A DNA stretch of 64,000 nt, from contig CAJUIT010000018.1 of NCBI GenBank assembly GCA_910586565.1, positions 1 to 64,000 of the forward strand. Direction: 5' to 3'. The position numbers were made by a program, and so were the translations under genes. The stretch comes from an uncultured Muribaculaceae bacterium (GTDB lineage Bacteria > Bacteroidota > Bacteroidia > Bacteroidales > Muribaculaceae). The number at the start of each line of letters is the position of its first letter. Position 1 is the stretch's first letter. Under the pieces are notes generated by a model that was given only the letters and a program-made list of their open reading frames with translations, did not search any database and was not told the DNA's origin. Shown here piece after piece: positions 23,596 to 31,792 of the stretch.

Positions 23596-24690
23596 TCACT
23601 TCACAATCCCCTTTTCGAGATATTCGGCAAGATTTGTGCGGGCATACTCGCCTGCACGCTCCACGGCAACCTTGGCCATGTCGGCATCAACCATGAGATT
23701 CACAAGTTCCTCAAACGAAGTTTTCTTCGAGGGATCCCATCCCAGCTCACGTTTTGCCTTTGAGGGATCACCCCAAAGATTCACAACATCGGTGGGACGA
23801 TAGAAATCGGGCGACACCTCAACCAGCACACGACCGGTTTTCATGTCGATGCCCTTCTCATCGGCACCCTCACCCTCCCATTTCAGCTCGATACCCACAC
23901 GGCGGAATGCAAGCTGGCAGAACTCGCGCACCGAATGCTGCTCACCTGTGGCAATTACAAAATCCTCGGGACGGTCGTGCTGCAGAATCATCCACATGCA
24001 CTCCACATAATCCTTGGCATAACCCCAATCGCGCATCGACGACAGATTACCGAGATAGAGTTTATCCTGTTTCCCTTGCGCGATGCGGGCTGCGGCGAGG
24101 GTGATTTTTCGGGTAACAAACGTTTCGCCGCGACGTTCGCTCTCATGGTTGAACAGAATGCCCGAGCAGCAGAACATGTTGTAGGCCTCGCGATATTCCT
24201 TCACAATCCAGAAACCGTAAAGCTTCGCCACGGCATAGGGACTGTAGGGGTGGAACGGGGTGTTCTCATTCTGCGGCACCTCCTCCACCTTGCCATAAAG
24301 CTCGGAGGTTGATGCCTGATAGATGCGGCAACTGTTGGCCAGACCGCACATTCTCACAGCTTCGAGCACGCGCAACACACCCACCGCATCGGCATTGGCG
24401 GTGTATTCCGGAGCATCGAACGACACCTGCACGTGGCTTTGCGCGGCAAGATTATAGATTTCGGCCGGCCGGATTTTCTGAATAATCTGGCAAAGGCTCA
24501 CCGAATCGGTCACATCGGCATAGTGGAGATGGAAATTCGGCGTCCCTTCGAGATGAGCGATGCGCTCTCTGAAGTCGACCGACGAACGGCGTATTGTGCC
24601 ATGAACCTCATAGCCCTTTTCGAGCAGAAATTCAGCCAGATAGGAGCCATCCTGACCGGTGACACCCGTTATTAACGCTACCTTACCCAT
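23596..24690 (-). CDS. gmd: GDP-mannose 4,6-dehydratase
   Basis: Converts GDP-mannose to GDP-4-keto-6-deoxymannose, the first step to GDP-fucose. The Rossmann motif GVTGQDGSYLAEFLLEKGYEVHG follows directly on MGKVALIT; the catalytic region shows QASTSELYGKVEEVPQNE and the Tyr-x-x-x-Lys YAVAKLYGFW. I start the gene at MGKVALITG (24690), where relatives begin; an in-frame ATG nine codons upstream (24717) is an alternative. That gives 364 residues, the family's usual size. First gene of the gmd-fcl pair, separated from alaS by a terminator. Confidence 0.97.
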   Translation of the reverse strand: MGKVALITGVTGQDGSYLAEFLLEKGYEVHGTIRRSSVDFRERIAHLEGTPNFHLHYADVTDSVSLCQIIQKIRPAEIYNLAAQSHVQVSFDAPEYTANADAVGVLRVLEAVRMCGLANSCRIYQASTSELYGKVEEVPQNENTPFHPYSPYAVAKLYGFWIVKEYREAYNMFCCSGILFNHESERRGETFVTRKITLAAARIAQGKQDKLYLGNLSSMRDWGYAKDYVECMWMILQHDRPEDFVIATGEQHSVREFCQLAFRRVGIELKWEGEGADEKGIDMKTGRVLVEVSPDFYRPTDVVNLWGDPSKAKRELGWDPSKKTSFEELVNLMVDADMAKVAVERAGEYARTNLAEYLEKGIVK

Positions 24691-24765
24691 AGTTGCGGAG
24701 TGGTGTTTTGCTGACAATCAAGCCTTCGCTAAAGACTTGTGTCAGATATGGTTTGTTTAAAACAT

Positions 24766-24805
24766 GAGGGTGATGGATGAGAAGTTCCCCATCGGCATCA
24801 CCCTC
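24766..24805 (-). terminator. Terminator of alaS
   Basis: GAGGGTGATG (24766-24775) pairs perfectly with CATCACCCTC (24796-24805). On the minus strand the stem is followed by ATGTTTTAAAC. It lies 35 bases past the alaS stop and isolates alaS from gmd. Confidence 0.75.
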
Positions 24806-24839
24806 ACTGATATTTTAATTGCACATTGTGCTCAACGGC

Positions 24840-27473
24840 TCAGGCAAATGCCGACATGAGAGTCTGGCAAGCCTGATCGATGCCTGCGGCATCCTTGCCG
24901 CCGGCCTGAGCGAAACCGGGCTGACCGCCGCCGCCCCCCTTGATGGCCTTGGCAGCCTCACGCACCATCTGCGAAGCGTTCATGCCGCTTTCAACAAGGT
25001 CGTTGGTGAGCATCACGGTGAGCAACGGTTTGTTGGCCACGTCGGTTGTGGCACCGATAAATGCAGTCGATTCGGGAGAAGCCGCGCGCACTGCAAATGC
25101 CACATTCTTCACAACGTCGGGCACACGCACACCGGTGAGCACCACAACTTTGATGCCGTTGCGAACCTCGGCGCTGTCGATGAGAGCTTTGGAGAGCATG
25201 GCGATGCGCTCTTTCATGTATTCCTCGGCCTGCTGACGCAAATCGGCGTTTTCCTCGATTGATTTTTTGAGGGCAGCCACAACATCGGGGGCATTGTGGA
25301 GCATCTGGCCGATTTCACGCATTGTGTCGGTCATGTTGTCAACGGCATTCTCCACCTTTTCGCCTGTGATGGCCTCGATGCGGCGGATGCCTGCGGCAAT
25401 GCTGCTTTCCGACACGATTTTAATCATGCCGATGTTGCCGGTGTTGTCAACGTGGGTGCCACCGCAAAGCTCAACCGAAGAACCGTAGCGGATAACGCGC
25501 ACCTCGTCGCCATATTTCTCACCGAAGAGGGCCATAGCGCCCATTTCGCGGGCCTCGGCGATGGGCACATTGCGGCGTTCGTCGCGGGCAATGGCCATGC
25601 GCACCTTCCGGTTGGCAAGATGCTCAACTTTGCGAAGCTCCTCGGGGGTTACTTTCTGGAAGTGGGAGAAGTCGAAGCGAAGAAGTTCGGGCGACACAAA
25701 CGAGCCTTTCTGCTCAACATGTGTGCCGAGTACCTCGCGCAATGCCTCATGCAGCAAGTGGGTGGCCGAGTGGTTGCACGATGTTGCAAAACGTGCGTCG
25801 GTGTCGATTGCGGCAGTGAATTCGGCATTCACGTCGGCGGGGAGCTTGTGGGTGAGATGAACGCCAACGCCATTCTCGCGCTTGGTGTCGAAAATCTCAA
25901 CCACTTCGCCGGCAGCCGATGTGAGGGTGCCACGGTCGCCAACCTGACCGCCCATTTCGGCATAGAAGGGGGTTTGCGAAAGGATTATCTGATAGTATTC
26001 CTTGTTTTTCTGTTTCACACGACGGTAGCGCAGAATGCGTGCGGGAGCCGAAGTGCAGTCGTAGCCAACAAATTCCTGCTCACCTTCATTAACGGTGACC
26101 CAATCGGTTGCCTCAACGGCGGCGGCATTGCGGGCGCGGGTTTTCTGAGCTTCCATCTCTTTGTCGAAACCGGCCTGGTCGAGTGTCATGCCGTTCTCCT
26201 TGAGGATGAGCTGGGTGAGGTCGAGGGGGAATCCGTAGGTGTCGTAGAGCACGAATGCCTCGCTACCCGAAATTTCGGTTTTACCGGCCTTGCGGGCGGC
26301 AGCGATGGCGTTTTCGAGCAGGCGGATGCCGTTTTCGAGAGTGCGCAGGAATGAATCCTCCTCCTCTTTTGTAACTTTCATTATGAGCTCGCGCTGGCTC
26401 GGGAGCTCGGGATAAGCCTCTCCCATCGACTCGATGAGGGTGTCGATAAGCTTGTAGAGGAATGCCTCGCGCTGACCGAGGAATGTGTAGGCATAACGCA
26501 CGGCACGGCGCAGGATTCGGCGGATTACATAGCCCGCTTTGGCGTTGCCGGGGAGCTGCGAGTCGGCGATGGAGAAGGCGATGGTGCGGATGTGGTCGGC
26601 GATTACGCGCATTGCGATATCGACTTTCTCATCCTCGCCATATTTTTTACCCGAAAGGTGGGCGATGCGCTCAATCATCGGGGTGAACACGTCGGTGTCG
26701 TAGTTGGAAGTTTTACCCTGCAGAGCCATGCAGAGGCGTTCAAAGCCCATGCCGGTGTCGATAACCTTGGCGGGGAGCGGTTCGAGCGACTGGTCGGCCT
26801 TGCGGTTGAACTGCATGAACACGAGGTTCCAGATTTCAATCACCTGCGGGTGGTCTTTGTTCACGAGCTCGGCGCCGTCGATTGCCTTGCGCTCCTCTTC
26901 GCTGCGGAGGTCGATGTGAATCTCCGAGCAGGGGCCGCAGGGACCTGTATCGCCCATTTCCCAGAAGTTATCGTGCTTGTTGCCGTTGATGATGTGAGAT
27001 GCGGGCAGATGTTTTTCCCAGATGGAGGCTGCCTCGTCGTCGCGCGACAACCCTTCGGAGGGAGAGCCTTCAAACACTGTGGCGTAGAGACGCTCGGGAT
27101 TCAGCCCCAGCACGTCAACGAGAAATTCCCATGCCCAGTCGATAGCTTCTTTTTTGAAATAGTCGCCGAACGACCAGTTGCCGAGCATCTCGAACATGGT
27201 GTGGTGGTAGGTGTCGAGCCCTACTTCCTCAAGGTCGTTGTGCTTTCCGCTCACGCGCAGACACTTCTGACTGTCGGTTACACGCTTCCACTTGGGAGCC
27301 TTGTTTCCGAGAATAATATCCTTGAACTGATTCATGCCCGCATTGGTGAACATCAATGTGGGGTCATCTTTAATCACCATCGGGGCCGACGGAACAATCT
27401 GGTGCCCCTTGCTCTGGAAAAACTGCTTGAAAGATTCTCTTATCTCTTTGGCAGTAAGCGGCTTGTTGCTCAT
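24840..27473 (-). CDS. alaS: Alanine--tRNA ligase
   Basis: An 877-residue class II synthetase that charges tRNA-Ala and edits mischarged Ser/Gly. Domains in order: catalytic core (KEIRESFKQFFQSKGHQIVPSAPMV, then PTLMFTNAGMNQFKD and the GDTGPCGPCSEIH segment), tRNA-recognition helices, the editing domain with its zinc-type HSATHLLHEAL and CGGTHVDNTG motifs (about residues 563 and 670), and a C-terminal C-Ala domain with a Gly-rich GGGGGQPGFAQAGG stretch. Length is full. Monocistronic, with its own terminator. Confidence 0.98.
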   Translation of the reverse strand: MSNKPLTAKEIRESFKQFFQSKGHQIVPSAPMVIKDDPTLMFTNAGMNQFKDIILGNKAPKWKRVTDSQKCLRVSGKHNDLEEVGLDTYHHTMFEMLGNWSFGDYFKKEAIDWAWEFLVDVLGLNPERLYATVFEGSPSEGLSRDDEAASIWEKHLPASHIINGNKHDNFWEMGDTGPCGPCSEIHIDLRSEEERKAIDGAELVNKDHPQVIEIWNLVFMQFNRKADQSLEPLPAKVIDTGMGFERLCMALQGKTSNYDTDVFTPMIERIAHLSGKKYGEDEKVDIAMRVIADHIRTIAFSIADSQLPGNAKAGYVIRRILRRAVRYAYTFLGQREAFLYKLIDTLIESMGEAYPELPSQRELIMKVTKEEEDSFLRTLENGIRLLENAIAAARKAGKTEISGSEAFVLYDTYGFPLDLTQLILKENGMTLDQAGFDKEMEAQKTRARNAAAVEATDWVTVNEGEQEFVGYDCTSAPARILRYRRVKQKNKEYYQIILSQTPFYAEMGGQVGDRGTLTSAAGEVVEIFDTKRENGVGVHLTHKLPADVNAEFTAAIDTDARFATSCNHSATHLLHEALREVLGTHVEQKGSFVSPELLRFDFSHFQKVTPEELRKVEHLANRKVRMAIARDERRNVPIAEAREMGAMALFGEKYGDEVRVIRYGSSVELCGGTHVDNTGNIGMIKIVSESSIAAGIRRIEAITGEKVENAVDNMTDTMREIGQMLHNAPDVVAALKKSIEENADLRQQAEEYMKERIAMLSKALIDSAEVRNGIKVVVLTGVRVPDVVKNVAFAVRAASPESTAFIGATTDVANKPLLTVMLTNDLVESGMNASQMVREAAKAIKGGGGGQPGFAQAGGKDAAGIDQACQTLMSAFA

Positions 27474-27551
27474 ATATGTTTTTATGATTTATTTCCTTTA
27501 TTTTTTCGTTCCTCTCCCCGTTTTGAATCGACAAAATTACGATTTTTTGAC

Positions 27552-27559
27552 TACTTTTG
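27552..27559 (+). promoter_or_regulatory. -7 box TACTTTTG upstream of the MerR-like gene
   Basis: Exact TAnnTTTG match in ttgacTACTTTTGcaag. If used, the leader is about 190 bases and contains the shortened inverted-repeat element at 27605-27680. Confidence 0.5.
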
Positions 27560-27604
27560 CAAGTGCACAATCACTTGGCTATGCCTTGCGACACACAAAG
27601 TTCA

Positions 27605-27680
27605 GGAGGGAGTGTCATAACGGCTCGTCCGGGTCGTCGCTTGCGGAATTCGGCAAAACCATTCTGACAGCACTCTCCCC
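27605..27680 (+). repeat. Dispersed inverted-repeat element, internally deleted copy B
   Basis: A 76-bp version of the 128-bp element. The left arm GTGTCATAACGGCTCGTC and GGGTCGTCGCTTGCGG are nearly identical to copy A, the central stem is missing, and the right arm CCATTCTGACAGCACTCTC follows directly. The outer pairing is kept although both arms differ from copy A (GGGTG/CACCC becomes GAGTG/CACTC), a compensatory change. Confidence 0.75.
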
Positions 27681-27756
27681 GTTCAGACTCAAAAAGGAGG
27701 CATGTCATGAATTTTGACACATCACCTCAAAATCCCAACCTACAAAATCTTGGCCG

Positions 27757-28092
27757 ATGGATACGCTTCAGAAAAAATACTACAAAATCAGAGAGGTTGC
27801 CGAAATCCTCGGTCTGCCGACATCAACCCTCCGCTTTTGGGAAAGCCGATTCACCGTAATCAACCCCAAACGCAACGACAAGGGGATAAGATTCTACACC
27901 CCCTCCGACATTGAAAAGCTGCGCATGGTGTGCTATCTTGTTAAAGAAAAGGGGCTTAAACTCGAAGCTGCCCAGGAGCAGATAAAGCACAACCACTCAG
28001 GCGTGTCGAAGCGTGCCGACGCCATGAACCGTCTGCGCGACATCCGCAACCGGTTGCAATCGCTGCTCGATGCCACCAACTCCCTGCGCTGA
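27757..28092 (+). CDS. MerR family transcriptional regulator
   Basis: A 111-residue DNA-binding protein. The winged helix is clear: YYKIREVAEILGLPTSTLRFWESRF (residues about 8-32), then RFYTPSDIEKLRMVCYLVKEKGLKLEAAQEQIK, which is the MerR helix-turn-helix, wing and second helix pair. A short helical C-terminus with no Cys or ligand domain follows, so it is the stripped-down MerR type common in Bacteroidetes whose effector is unknown. It stands alone, with a long leader holding repeat copy B and a strong terminator after it. Confidence 0.92.
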   Translation: MDTLQKKYYKIREVAEILGLPTSTLRFWESRFTVINPKRNDKGIRFYTPSDIEKLRMVCYLVKEKGLKLEAAQEQIKHNHSGVSKRADAMNRLRDIRNRLQSLLDATNSLR

Positions 28093-28124
28093 CGCTCACC
28101 ACCGCATTCCACTCCACAAAAAAC

Positions 28125-28176
28125 AGTGTGTCGCCCGATTTTAAAATCTGTGGCGACACACTATTTTAATTTTTCT
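28125..28176. terminator. Bidirectional terminator between merR-like and NlpC/P60 genes
   Basis: A perfect 11-bp stem, AGTGTGTCGCC (28125-28135) with 28152-28162, extended by A/T pairing in the loop. T-rich tails occur on both strands (TATTTTAATTTTT on plus; GTTTTTTGTGG on minus). It serves the two convergent genes. Confidence 0.85.
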
Positions 28177-28231
28177 GTCTATTTTGCGATGCGTGAGCCG
28201 CACAAGGCTCCAATTCTTCCCCTTAAATCAA

Positions 28232-28855
28232 TTAGAAAACACGTTTTGCACCGATGAAACGCGCGGCATAATAGGGTGCCGAGATGCGGTCGATTCTGAT
28301 GCCGCCGCTTATGGCAGCGTGAATGAATGTGATTTCTCCTGTTTCGGGGTTGTTGTCAATGGCAATGCCAACATGCCCTACGCGGCCGCTGCGCGAGTTG
28401 CGCCCTGTGAAGAAGAGAAGGTCGCCGGTCATGACTTCATCGCGCTCGATTTTATCACCTTGATTGTACTGCGCAGCCGAAGATGCGCTGAGCGAATAGC
28501 CGAACTGCTTGAAAACATAGGAGGTGAACCCCGAGCAATCAAAGCCTTTGGGCGATTTGCCGCCGCGAACATAGCGTGTGCCGATAAACTTCTTTGCATA
28601 GGAAATCATGTCGGCAATCATCCCTGCGTTATCCTCGGCATCAACTCCTTCGAGAAGCTCCATCCCTGCGGCGGGAACAATCTCAAACGGATTGGTTTTG
28701 GAAATCGACGCGTAGGTCATTTCCCCTTCGGCAGCCTGAGCTGCAGTTTTCACGGTTGTTGATGCTGATTTCGCCGCAGGAGTTTTGGCCCCTATTCCCG
28801 GCGCGAGCAGGAACATGGCTAACCCTGTGACTATGGAGGCTAAGAATTTCGGCAT
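28232..28855 (-). CDS. NlpC/P60 (C40) cell-wall peptidase
   Basis: A 207-residue secreted murein peptidase that probably cuts peptidoglycan stem peptides. A signal peptide (MPKFLASIVTGLAMFLLAPGIGAKT) is followed by a short low-complexity linker. The catalytic domain starts near residue 80: Cys in KSPKGFDCSGFTSYVFKQFG (C107), His in GRVGHVGIAIDNN (about 155), and a second His in ITFIHAAISGG. Length fits a single-domain NlpC/P60 enzyme without binding domains. A leader of about 115 bases with a strong hairpin precedes it. Confidence 0.93.
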   Translation of the reverse strand: MPKFLASIVTGLAMFLLAPGIGAKTPAAKSASTTVKTAAQAAEGEMTYASISKTNPFEIVPAAGMELLEGVDAEDNAGMIADMISYAKKFIGTRYVRGGKSPKGFDCSGFTSYVFKQFGYSLSASSAAQYNQGDKIERDEVMTGDLLFFTGRNSRSGRVGHVGIAIDNNPETGEITFIHAAISGGIRIDRISAPYYAARFIGAKRVF

Positions 28856-28923
28856 TGCACTGTATCGGCAACCGGCTCCTCACGGCAACTGTTGCCTTCG
28901 ATTTTAAGGTGGTAAAGATAAAG

Positions 28924-28970
28924 CGTTGGATGTGATTCGCATTCCTCAACGGAACTTTCACATTTCCAAC
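28924..28970 (-). promoter_or_regulatory. Structured 5' leader (hairpin) of the NlpC/P60 gene
   Basis: Read on the minus strand, immediately after the promoter, GCGTTGGaaATGTGA pairs with TCACATCCAACGC around a loop of about 17 bases and is followed by TTTATCTTT. The shape is that of an attenuator-type hairpin between promoter and gene, about 70 bases before the start codon. It could equally be a 5'-stabilising stem. Confidence 0.5.
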
Positions 28971-28975
28971 GCTTG

Positions 28976-29006
28976 CAAAGTTAGCAAAAACCGAAGTGCG
29001 ATTCAA
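28976..29006 (-). promoter_or_regulatory. Bacteroidetes promoter of the NlpC/P60 gene
   Basis: On the minus strand TTG (29004-29006), 20 bases, then TAACTTTG (28976-28983). Both boxes and spacing fit the consensus. Confidence 0.7.
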
Positions 29007-29092
29007 GGCGAGCGCCCACAATAAACCTCATTTTATGTTAACAAGGTTAAAATCATGACCGCCTCGCCCACCTCACCGCGGAGATGATGCCA

Positions 29093-29740
29093 TTAGAAAA
29101 GCCAGGCTGCTGTAACCGTCCAGAAACGGTTTTTGCCATCGACAGGATTGGGCCCGTAGAGCGCCGAATCGCCCGATGCCGAATCGTTGATGCCTAAACC
29201 ATAGGAGGCGGCAAGCTCAACTTTATTTACGATTTTCACACCGAATCCGAAGTTCCACGCAAAGTCGAACGACTTGTTGTTCCACGCATTCTTGACATTC
29301 TGGTTCGACACAAGGAACGAGAAGTCGGGACCGGTGGAGAGGAAAGGTGTCACAAACTTACCAATCAGTGGCAAACCGATGTTATAGCGGAAGTTAAGGG
29401 GAATTTCAATGTAGTCGCGGCTTACGTTGAGCGCAGAGAAATCGCCGGTTGCCTGATTGGGGGCATCGGAATAAACACGGCTGCTGCGATGGGTGTACAT
29501 CACCGACGCATCGAAGCCCACGTTGATGATGGGAGCGATAAACTGCATGGTAACACCGCCTGTAAAGCCCGAACGGTTAGAGCTCGAAAAAGCGCTCTCA
29601 TTGAATTTCATTTCGTTGATGCTCACACCGGCCTTTACACCGAAACGCAAGGGTGATGCAGCCTCAGCCTGCTGGCCGAATGCAAAAAACAACGCGACAG
29701 CAGCCACTGCCGACGCAAAAAATTTAGTAATTCTGTTCAT
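29093..29740 (-). CDS. Small outer-membrane beta-barrel protein (PorT-like type)
   Basis: A 215-residue predicted barrel. Signal peptide MNRITKFFASAVAAVALFFA followed by FGQQAEA, cut before ASPLRF; then SPLRFGVKAGVSINEMKFNE, the N-terminal strand pattern of Bacteroidetes PorT-like/OMP_b-brl_2 barrels. SRDYIEIPLNFRYNIGLPLIG and TPFLSTGPDFSFLVS are further strands, and it ends in TVTAAWLF with terminal Phe. A -7 box TATATTTG lies on the minus strand at 29846-29853. It is monocistronic; its function is unknown. Confidence 0.78.
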   Translation of the reverse strand: MNRITKFFASAVAAVALFFAFGQQAEAASPLRFGVKAGVSINEMKFNESAFSSSNRSGFTGGVTMQFIAPIINVGFDASVMYTHRSSRVYSDAPNQATGDFSALNVSRDYIEIPLNFRYNIGLPLIGKFVTPFLSTGPDFSFLVSNQNVKNAWNNKSFDFAWNFGFGVKIVNKVELAASYGLGINDSASGDSALYGPNPVDGKNRFWTVTAAWLF

Positions 29741-29845
29741 GATTTAGAGTGATTTTTACTTTGATTCAAACGAACGTGGGATGCCGCATTCAACCGGGAT
29801 GCCTATACGAAACATTCCCGGGGGCAAACCATCTTATATAGAACA

Positions 29846-29853
29846 CAAATATA
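29846..29853 (-). promoter_or_regulatory. -7 box TATATTTG of the 29.1-kb barrel gene
   Basis: Exact TAnnTTTG match on the minus strand, giving a leader of about 100 bases. Confidence 0.5.
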
Positions 29854-29897
29854 CGAATATTTAATTATGCGCGCTTCCCCATCTGCAAAAAAACAGC

Positions 29898-29905
29898 TAA
29901 CTTTG
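29898..29905 (+). promoter_or_regulatory. -7 box TAACTTTG upstream of the SufT-like gene
   Basis: Exact TAnnTTTG match about 120 bases upstream of the chosen start. It stands nearly back to back with the barrel promoter at 29846. Confidence 0.5.
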
Positions 29906-30025
29906 TGAATAACTACTCTCTCCTTTTATATTAATATATAACAACCGACCACCGCCGTAGCACCACAATCCACAGGGTTACGAAACATGCCGGTCGGACC
30001 CTCCACCAACTTCTACAAAAAAAAC

Positions 30026-30346
30026 ATGACACCTGAAGAACATATCAACCTCGAAGAAAAAGTAGTGGCCATGCTAAAAACGGTGTTCGACCCCGAAATT
30101 CCGGTCGACATCTACAGCCTGGGGCTAATTTACAAAATCGACCTCTCCGACGAGGGGGACCTCACAATCGACATGACCATGACCGCGCCATCATGCCCCA
30201 TGGCCGATTTCATTGTTGAGGATGCACGCATCAAGCTCGAATCAATCGAGGGGATTAAATCGGTGACAATCAACGTGGTTTTCGAGCCCGAATGGACAAA
30301 AGACATGATGAGCGAAGAGGCCAAGCTCGAACTCGGATTCCTCTAA
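30026..30346 (+). CDS. MIP18/SufT-like iron-sulfur assembly protein (DUF59)
   Basis: A 106-residue cytoplasmic protein of the MIP18 (DUF59) family, which helps mature Fe-S proteins. Seen: VVAMLKTVFDPEIPVDIYSLGLIYKIDL, the family's N-terminal signature, and the conserved Cys in MTMTAPSCPMADFIVEDA, ending in VNVVFEPEWTKDMMSEEAKLELGFL. I start at MTPEEHINLEEK; an ATG 13 codons upstream (29987) is in frame but adds an unrelated segment. It lies 26 bases upstream of lpxH and probably shares its transcript. Confidence 0.9.
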   Translation: MTPEEHINLEEKVVAMLKTVFDPEIPVDIYSLGLIYKIDLSDEGDLTIDMTMTAPSCPMADFIVEDARIKLESIEGIKSVTINVVFEPEWTKDMMSEEAKLELGFL

Positions 30347-30372
30347 CCCCACCAAACAATCAACCTGCAGCA

Positions 30373-31182
30373 GTGAACAAAAAGGCATATTTCATTTCCG
30401 ACCTGCACCTCGGAGCCTCCTATATGCCCGACCCGCGGGCTCACGAACAACGGGTGGTGAAATTTCTCGACTCCATCGCCGACGATGCCGCCGAACTCTA
30501 CCTATTGGGCGACATACTCGACTATTGGTATGAGTACCGCACAGTGGTGCCCCGCGGATATATACGCTTTTTCGGAGCCCTCGCCCGCCTGGCCGATGCC
30601 GGCGTGAAAATCACATGGTTCATAGGCAACCACGACATCTGGCTGTTCGACTACCTGCGCGACGAAATTGGGATAGAGATTGTCGACGGGTATATTATAA
30701 AGGATATTCTCGGCAAACGCTTTTTCCTTAGCCACGGCGACGGCGTGGGGAAACTCCCACCGACGTTCCGCTTTCTGCGCGCAACATTCCGCAACCGTGT
30801 GTGCCAGAAGCTCTACTCGGCCATCCACCCGCGGTGGACAATCCCGTTTGCCCACCGATGGTCGAACCACTCGCGCGATTATGCCAACTCAAAGCCAGTG
30901 TTTGAGGGGGAACAGAACGAGCCGCTAATCGCTTTCTGCCGTGACTACCAGGCCAACCATGCCATAAAAGTAAGCTATTTCGTGTTCGGCCATCGCCACA
31001 TATTGCTCGACTACCCGTTGGGCAACGGTGACGGCACAGTAATTATTCTCGGCGACTGGATTCACCACAACTCTTTCGGTGTTTTCGACGGCGAAAACTT
31101 CACCCTTCACCTTTTCGACAGCACTACTCCCGGCACTCCCAATTCACAACACTTTTTGGCAAAAAGTCAGAGCAACGCCTAA
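30373..31182 (+). CDS. lpxH: UDP-2,3-diacylglucosamine diphosphatase
   Basis: A 269-residue calcineurin-like phosphoesterase that hydrolyses UDP-2,3-diacylglucosamine to lipid X in lipid A synthesis. The metal-binding motifs are all present: FISDLHLG, LLGDILDYWYEY, GNHDIW, LSHGDGVG and VFGHRHI. The start is taken as GTG (VNKKAYFISDLHLG) because the motif begins at residue 8, as in relatives; the frame is open upstream and overlaps the SufT-like gene. The protein is slightly longer than E. coli LpxH. Together with kdtA at 36.7 kb it marks an LPS-making organism. Confidence 0.9.
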   Translation: MNKKAYFISDLHLGASYMPDPRAHEQRVVKFLDSIADDAAELYLLGDILDYWYEYRTVVPRGYIRFFGALARLADAGVKITWFIGNHDIWLFDYLRDEIGIEIVDGYIIKDILGKRFFLSHGDGVGKLPPTFRFLRATFRNRVCQKLYSAIHPRWTIPFAHRWSNHSRDYANSKPVFEGEQNEPLIAFCRDYQANHAIKVSYFVFGHRHILLDYPLGNGDGTVIILGDWIHHNSFGVFDGENFTLHLFDSTTPGTPNSQHFLAKSQSNA

Positions 31183-31320
31183 ATTTAACTAATTTTACAC
31201 AATGTAAATCAATTTTACCATTTAGGCGAAAACGCTGAATTTCAGCCGAAAAGATTTCAAACAAGAACATCGCATCCGAAAACAGGCCGAAAAAGCATGT
31301 CGTAAAACATAGAAAATCAT

Positions 31321-31351
31321 TTTGCCGATAGTGCTAAAAACTCGACCTTTG
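31321..31351 (+). promoter_or_regulatory. Promoter of candidate sRNA
   Basis: TTTG (31321-31324), 19 bases, then GACCTTTG (31344-31351), one base off TAnnTTTG. It precedes no open frame but lies 55 bases in front of a strong terminator. Confidence 0.55.
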
Positions 31352-31357
31352 CATCAC

Positions 31358-31445
31358 AAACCTAAAACAATCTTTTTTACCTTAGAAATTGTACCTATTG
31401 GAAACCAATAAGAGAGCGCTTAGTGATAAGCGCTCTCTTATTTTC
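31358..31445 (+). ncRNA. Candidate small RNA of about 90 nt
   Basis: Between lpxH and the sigma-factor gene a near-consensus promoter (31321-31351) is followed by about 50 bases of A/T-rich single-stranded sequence, a small stem ATTGG/CCAAT (31397-31409) and a perfect 14-bp terminator stem TAAGAGAGCGCTTA (31409-31422) with 31427-31440 plus TTTTC. There is no credible ORF. The terminator is about 225 bases beyond the lpxH stop, so an alternative is that it simply ends the lpxH transcript. The rest of the gap, 31446-31792, shows nothing I can name. Confidence 0.5.
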
Positions 31446-31792
31446 ATGTCATTATCTCTTTATTTATTATGCTATCGTCATGAGCTCTTCTAAGCAAAGG
31501 AATCAATATATAGTTTCAAAAATACGAAGAATTATTTTCTGAATTCGAGCAAGTAAATTCGGCAAAGTAAATATCATGTGTGCGTTTCTCTTTCAGTAGA
31601 TGGAAGAATCGGTTTGCAAAGTTGAGCAGAAGGGGTAGCAAAGTTTCATGCCATATAATCGTTAAGGAAAGTTGCCTTTCGCATCGGTTGGCGGCGTGTG
31701 AAACTTCGAGGTGATCGCGCGGTGATTTATTTTCTTACATCACCGGCCGGGCCGTTGAAGCGAAGCCGTGCAACACTTCGGGTAGCGGGGAT

